A stretch of 33,885 bases of DNA from SZUA-430 sp964547645. GTDB taxonomy: Bacteria; Pseudomonadota; Alphaproteobacteria; Micropepsales; Micropepsaceae. A program made the position numbers and the translations under genes. How positions within the stretch are numbered: position 1 is the first letter of the stretch; every line of letters begins with the position of its first letter. The stretch spans positions 1 to 33,885 of the forward strand of contig CAZJOM010000041.1 in assembly GCA_964547645.1 (NCBI GenBank), in the 5' to 3' direction. Shown here piece by piece: positions 30,440 through 33,885 of the stretch. The notes under the pieces are model-generated. The model saw only the letters and a list, made by a program, of their open reading frames with translations, was not told where the DNA came from and searched no databases.

Positions 30440-30466
30440 AAAAAGGCCCACCTTCGTGAGCCTTTG
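30440..30466 (-). terminator. Rho-independent terminator of rpmE
   Basis: On the minus strand a 9-bp stem AAGGCTCAC/GTGGGCCTT (one G-U pair) with a GAAG loop is followed by TTTTT. It lies 28 bp after the rpmE stop and before the EF-G-like gene. Confidence 0.8.
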
Positions 30467-30494
30467 CAATTTCGTGGCTGATTCAGCGCGCGAC

Positions 30495-30728
30495 TTACTT
30501 CTTCGTCGCGGTACCGATGCCTTCGAACTTCTTGTTGAACTTCGACACGCGGCCGGCGCGGTCGAGCAGTTGCTGGCCGCCGCCGGTCCAGGCCGGGTGC
30601 GTCGTCGGGTCGATGTCGAGCGTCATCACGTCGCCCGCCGCACCCCACGTCGAGCGCGTCAGATACTTCGACCCATCGTTCAGGAGAACGGTGATGTAGT
30701 GATAGTCGGGATGGCCGTCTTTCTTCAT
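30495..30728 (-). CDS. rpmE: 50S ribosomal protein L31
   Basis: 77 aa: MKKDGHPDYHYITVLLNDGS, the segment LDIDPTTHPAWTGGGQQLLD, and RAGRVSKFNKKFEGIGTATK. These are the bL31 marks. The zinc-binding Cys residues of the C-plus type are absent, so it is the C-minus type usual in alphaproteobacteria. It bridges the two subunits near the 5S rRNA region. The gene precedes the EF-G-like gene on the same strand but has its own terminator. It diverges from the ABC exporter gene. Confidence 0.95.
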   Translation of the reverse strand: MKKDGHPDYHYITVLLNDGSKYLTRSTWGAAGDVMTLDIDPTTHPAWTGGGQQLLDRAGRVSKFNKKFEGIGTATKK

Positions 30729-30890
30729 CGGTCGAAGCCTTAATATGCGCAGGGAGTTGCCAAAGAGCGGGCGGATATATCGAAAACCCGTGAGGCCCGC
30801 AAGACCGCGAAAAAACGACCCGGCCAATGCCCCTAGCGACTGATCCCCGGCAGTGCCATATAGGGCCTGAAACCGACAGAGAACGACCCT

Positions 30891-32708
30891 TTGGCCGACA
30901 ATCCAGGCGCCGAATTCGCCGCCGCCATCGCACGTGAGGCGCAAGGCCGCAGCAAGGGCCGGGACATTCGTGTCCTGCGCCGCTTATGGCCGTTCCTAGC
31001 CCCCTATAAGGCCCAAATCGCCATAGCGTTCGTCTTCTTGCTGATTTCGAGTTCGGCGACCCTGCTCTTCGGGCCGGCTGCGCGCGAAATGATCAACCAC
31101 GGCTTTACCAAGGTGGACGCCGGGGCGATCAACCGCTCGTTTCAGTTCATGCTGGCGGTCGTCGTCCTGTTGGGAGTCGCGACCGCGGTTCGCTTCTACT
31201 TCGTCACTTGGATCGGCGAGCGCGTGGTCTCTGACCTCAGAAAGGCGCTCTACAATCACATCTTGGGCCTAAGCCCCGCCTTCTTCGAGTTCACGCGCAC
31301 CGGCGAGGTGCTGTCTCGTCTGACCACGGACACCACCCTCATCCAAACCGCGATCGGCTCCAGCATTTCGATCGCGCTCAGAAACATATTGATGATGACC
31401 GGCGGACTCATCATGCTGGTCGTCACCAGCCCGAAACTCACCGGCCTGGTTCTCTTGGCGGTCCCCTTTATCGTGGCACCGCTGATCATGATGGGCCGCA
31501 ACGTCCGCGGCCTCTCGCGCAAAAGTCAGGACCGCGTCGCCGACACGAGCGCATACGCCGCCGAAACGCTGAATGCGATTCAGACGGTCCAATCCTTCAC
31601 GCACGAACGCATCGATCGCGATCGCTTCGGCACCACGGTCGAGGACTACTTCGCCGTCGCACGAAAGCGCGTCCTCACCCGCGCCCTGACGACCTCGCTT
31701 GTCATCGCCCTGATCTTCGGCAGCATCGTCGGCGTTTTGTGGATCGGCGCCTACGACGTGGTCGCCAAGAACATGACGGGCGGCGAGCTGATGGAGTTCA
31801 TCATCTATGCCGTGTTAGTCGGGTCCGGCGCCGGTGCTCTCTCGGAAGTCTGGACCGAAGTCCTGCAAGCCTCGGGCGCCACCGAGCGCCTGATGGAACT
31901 ACTGGCGACCAAGCCGCAGATCGAGGCGCCGGCAACGCCCGCGACCTTGCCGATGCCCGCGCGCGGCGCCGTCCGCTTTGAAAACGTCACTTTCGAATAT
32001 CCGATGCGGCCGGGCGTTTCGGCGCTCAAGGACTTCTCGCTGGAAATCAAGCCCGGCGAAACGGTCGCGCTCGTCGGCCCATCGGGTGCCGGCAAGACGA
32101 CGGTGTTCCAGCTGCTGCAACGCTTCTTCGATCCGCAGTCGGGCCGCGTTCTGATCGACGGCGTGAACATCAAAGACGCCTCGCCACAAGACGTCCGCAA
32201 GCGCCTCGCGCTCGTGCCGCAGGAAACCGTGATCTTCGGCGACACCGCGTTCGAGAACGTGCGCTATGGCCGCCCCGAAGCCACCGAGGCCGAGATCCGC
32301 GTCGCGGCCGAAGCGGCTCAGGCGCTCGAATTCCTCGACAAGCTGCCGAACGGCTTCCACACCTATTTGGGCGAGCGCGGCGTGACGCTCTCCGGCGGCC
32401 AGCGCCAACGCGTCGCCATCGCGCGCGCCATCCTGCGCGACGCACCGATCCTGCTGCTCGACGAAGCGACCAGCGCGCTCGACGCCGAAAGCGAACGCCT
32501 GGTGCAAAAGGCGCTGGACACGCTCATGCAGAACAAAACCACGATCGTGATTGCCCACCGCCTAGCCACGGTTCAGCGCGCCGATCGCATCGTCGTCCTG
32601 GACGAAGGCCGCATCGTCGCCCAAGGCACGCACAAAGAACTTGTCGCCAGCGGGGGGCTCTATGCCAGACTCGCAAGGCTCCAATTTTCAGGGCTCGCGG
32701 CCGAGTAA
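30891..32708 (+). CDS. ABC exporter, fused membrane and ATPase domains (MsbA/BmrA-like)
   Basis: 605 aa from a TTG at 30891. The N-terminal ~330 residues are a six-helix exporter domain (FLAPYKAQIAIAFVFLLISS, VVVLLGVATAVRFYFVTWIG, then RTGEVLSRLTTDTTLIQTAI). The nucleotide-binding domain has Walker A GPSGAGKTT near residue 394, the signature LSGGQRQR near 500, Walker B ILLLDEAT and the switch His in IAHRL. It works as a homodimer that flips or exports lipids or hydrophobic molecules. MsbA function itself is not proven. The PON-like gene follows after 15 nt. Confidence 0.93.
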   Translation: MADNPGAEFAAAIAREAQGRSKGRDIRVLRRLWPFLAPYKAQIAIAFVFLLISSSATLLFGPAAREMINHGFTKVDAGAINRSFQFMLAVVVLLGVATAVRFYFVTWIGERVVSDLRKALYNHILGLSPAFFEFTRTGEVLSRLTTDTTLIQTAIGSSISIALRNILMMTGGLIMLVVTSPKLTGLVLLAVPFIVAPLIMMGRNVRGLSRKSQDRVADTSAYAAETLNAIQTVQSFTHERIDRDRFGTTVEDYFAVARKRVLTRALTTSLVIALIFGSIVGVLWIGAYDVVAKNMTGGELMEFIIYAVLVGSGAGALSEVWTEVLQASGATERLMELLATKPQIEAPATPATLPMPARGAVRFENVTFEYPMRPGVSALKDFSLEIKPGETVALVGPSGAGKTTVFQLLQRFFDPQSGRVLIDGVNIKDASPQDVRKRLALVPQETVIFGDTAFENVRYGRPEATEAEIRVAAEAAQALEFLDKLPNGFHTYLGERGVTLSGGQRQRVAIARAILRDAPILLLDEATSALDAESERLVQKALDTLMQNKTTIVIAHRLATVQRADRIVVLDEGRIVAQGTHKELVASGGLYARLARLQFSGLAAE

Positions 32709-32723
32709 CAAAGGAGCAGGGGA

Positions 32724-33815
32724 ATGCGGCGCTTCTTTCGAATCTTCGGTGTCGTCATCGCGTTGTTGATCGTGCTCGGTGGCGCGCTCCTCACCCGCGC
32801 GCTCTACGTCGCCGGTTACTTCAACGAGGTCACGCCGAAAGTCGCCGCCAGCTGCGAGACCGTGACCGGCGCGGTGGGCGTCGAAGACATCGAACTCGAC
32901 CGCGAAACCGGAATGCTGTTTCTCTCCTCGCAAGACCGCAGACCCGGCCCCGACGGCATTCTGAAGCCCGGCACGATCTACGCCGCATCGATTGACGACC
33001 CAAAAGCCGCGCCGCGCGCCCTCGCAGGTGGTGGCGGACAGTTTCACCCGCACGGGATCAGCCTCTACGGCGACATCACCGGCCACAAGACACTGGCCGT
33101 CATCAATCACGCATACGCCGGGAGCGAAGACCACAAGAACGGCACCGAGGTGCAGCTCTTCGATGTCGGCGGCGATCCAGCGTCACCGACCTTGACGCTT
33201 CGCCGCACGATCAAAGACCCGCTGCTGCACGACCTGAACGACGTCACGCTGGTCAGCCACGAAGCTTTCTACGCGACCAACGATCATGGTTCGCAGACGG
33301 CGCTGGGCAAGCAGCTCGAAAACTGGCTCCTCCTCCCGCGCGCGAATGTCGTCTATTTCGACGGCAGCGCCGTGCGGATCGTGGCCGGCAACCTGAACTA
33401 CGCGAACGGCATCAACCGCAACGGCGACGCTTCCGAAATCTATGTCGCGGAAACAACCGGCCGCACGCTCTCGACCTTCCGCCGCGATGCCACGACCGGC
33501 GCTCTCGCGCACATCCATTCGCTCGCGATCCCGATGGGCCTCGACAACATCGATGTGGACAGCGAAGGCGCGCTCTGGATCGGCGCCCACCCGCGCCTGC
33601 TCGACTTCGTCGCCCACGCGCAAAACCCGAAGAAGCTCTCGCCCTCGGCTGTCGTGAAGGTGAAACCTGAAGGCGACGCCACGACCTATGAAGTCGTCCA
33701 CGTCAACGCGGGCGAAGAGATCTCCGGCTCATCCGTCGCCGTGGCCGCCAGCGGCCGCCTTATCATCGGCGCCGTCTTCGACCCGAAGTTCCTGAACTGC
33801 CAAATGACGAGGTAG
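32724..33815 (+). CDS. PON1-like lactonase/arylesterase (six-bladed beta-propeller)
   Basis: 363 aa, the length of human PON1 (355). An N-terminal helix (residues 5-28, FRIFGVVIALLIVLGGALL) is an uncleaved anchor. All calcium and catalytic positions of serum paraoxonase have counterparts: Glu54-Asp55 (GVEDIEL), His110 (FHPHGIS), His129 (AVINHA), Asn172-Asp173 (LNDVT), Asn228 (YANGIN) and Asp274-Asn275 (LDNIDVD). The bacterial relative OalPON of Oceanicaulis alexandrii is a lactonase, so lactone hydrolysis is likely. AAGGAG seven bases before the ATG supports the start. It probably shares a transcript with the ABC exporter. Confidence 0.93.
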   Translation: MRRFFRIFGVVIALLIVLGGALLTRALYVAGYFNEVTPKVAASCETVTGAVGVEDIELDRETGMLFLSSQDRRPGPDGILKPGTIYAASIDDPKAAPRALAGGGGQFHPHGISLYGDITGHKTLAVINHAYAGSEDHKNGTEVQLFDVGGDPASPTLTLRRTIKDPLLHDLNDVTLVSHEAFYATNDHGSQTALGKQLENWLLLPRANVVYFDGSAVRIVAGNLNYANGINRNGDASEIYVAETTGRTLSTFRRDATTGALAHIHSLAIPMGLDNIDVDSEGALWIGAHPRLLDFVAHAQNPKKLSPSAVVKVKPEGDATTYEVVHVNAGEEISGSSVAVAASGRLIIGAVFDPKFLNCQMTR

Positions 33816-33830
33816 ACGGCGGACACGCCG

Positions 33831-33885
33831 CTACTGCTCCACCGTAAACCCGGTCTCCGCGCGATACGCAGCCACGCCTTCGCCC
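33831..33885 (-). CDS. 3' end of an unidentified minus-strand protein (partial)
   Basis: Read on the minus strand from the window edge, the frame GEGVAAYRAETGFTVEQ ends in TAG at 33833-33831. Third positions are GC-rich. It is convergent with the PON-like gene, and a small hairpin CGGCG-gaca-CGCCG (33817-33830) lies between the stops. Too short to assign. Confidence 0.45.
   Translation of the reverse strand, partial: GEGVAAYRAETGFTVEQ

Overview
The window is ordinary chromosomal DNA of a GC-rich alphaproteobacterium, most likely Caulobacterales and close to Hyphomonadaceae. This rests on several lineage markers: rcdA (DUF1465) and trcR (DUF1013) of the CtrA-type cell cycle, a split transhydrogenase (pntAA/pntAB/pntB) preceded by an alphaproteobacterial aa3-oxidase subunit IV gene, COQ9 near rpsU, DUF1192, and a PON1-like lactonase of the kind described from Oceanicaulis. 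There is no phage, plasmid, transposase, CRISPR array, rRNA or recognisable tRNA. The genus cannot be fixed from the sequence alone.

Layout. 1-1315: end of an unknown gene and a beta-lactamase-fold lipoprotein. 1323-5221: a co-directional energy operon (coxIV-like, pntAA, pntAB, an extra small membrane protein, pntB, GNAT acetyltransferase). 5288-8376: an NTF2-like lipoprotein and a NatAB-type ABC exporter. 8391-10043: rpsU facing away from def and COQ9. 10136-14493: an SDR dehydrogenase, then a minus-strand cassette (alpha/beta hydrolase, thioesterase, six-helix membrane protein, MBL hydrolase) diverging from a TetR gene, with a perfect palindrome between them that is probably the TetR operator. 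14490-16985: purK, purE and a diguanylate cyclase. 16986-18223: two DUF465 genes flanked by two striking non-coding structures. 18225-22082: acyl-CoA synthetase, MFS transporter, trcR. 22377-26140: TetR with a beta-lactamase-fold membrane protein, and a CPBP protease diverging from a PadR regulator. 26153-28873: quinone oxidoreductase, DUF1192, DUF429 and rcdA. 29191-30728: a second long palindromic repeat, a stand-alone protein matching only domains III-V of EF-G, and rpmE. 30891-33815: an MsbA-like ABC exporter followed by the PON-like lactonase.

The less expected items are these: (i) the EF-G-like protein without GTPase domain, which has its own ribosome binding site; (ii) a 159-nt element at 18065-18223 whose near-identical inverted ends are each a terminator, so it may be a structured RNA or a two-way terminator; (iii) two long imperfect palindromes built from 8-9-nt tandem units; (iv) the extra membrane protein inside the pnt operon; (v) the TetR/palindrome/hydrolase cassette. 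All functions are inferred from sequence motifs read by eye; no database search was possible.
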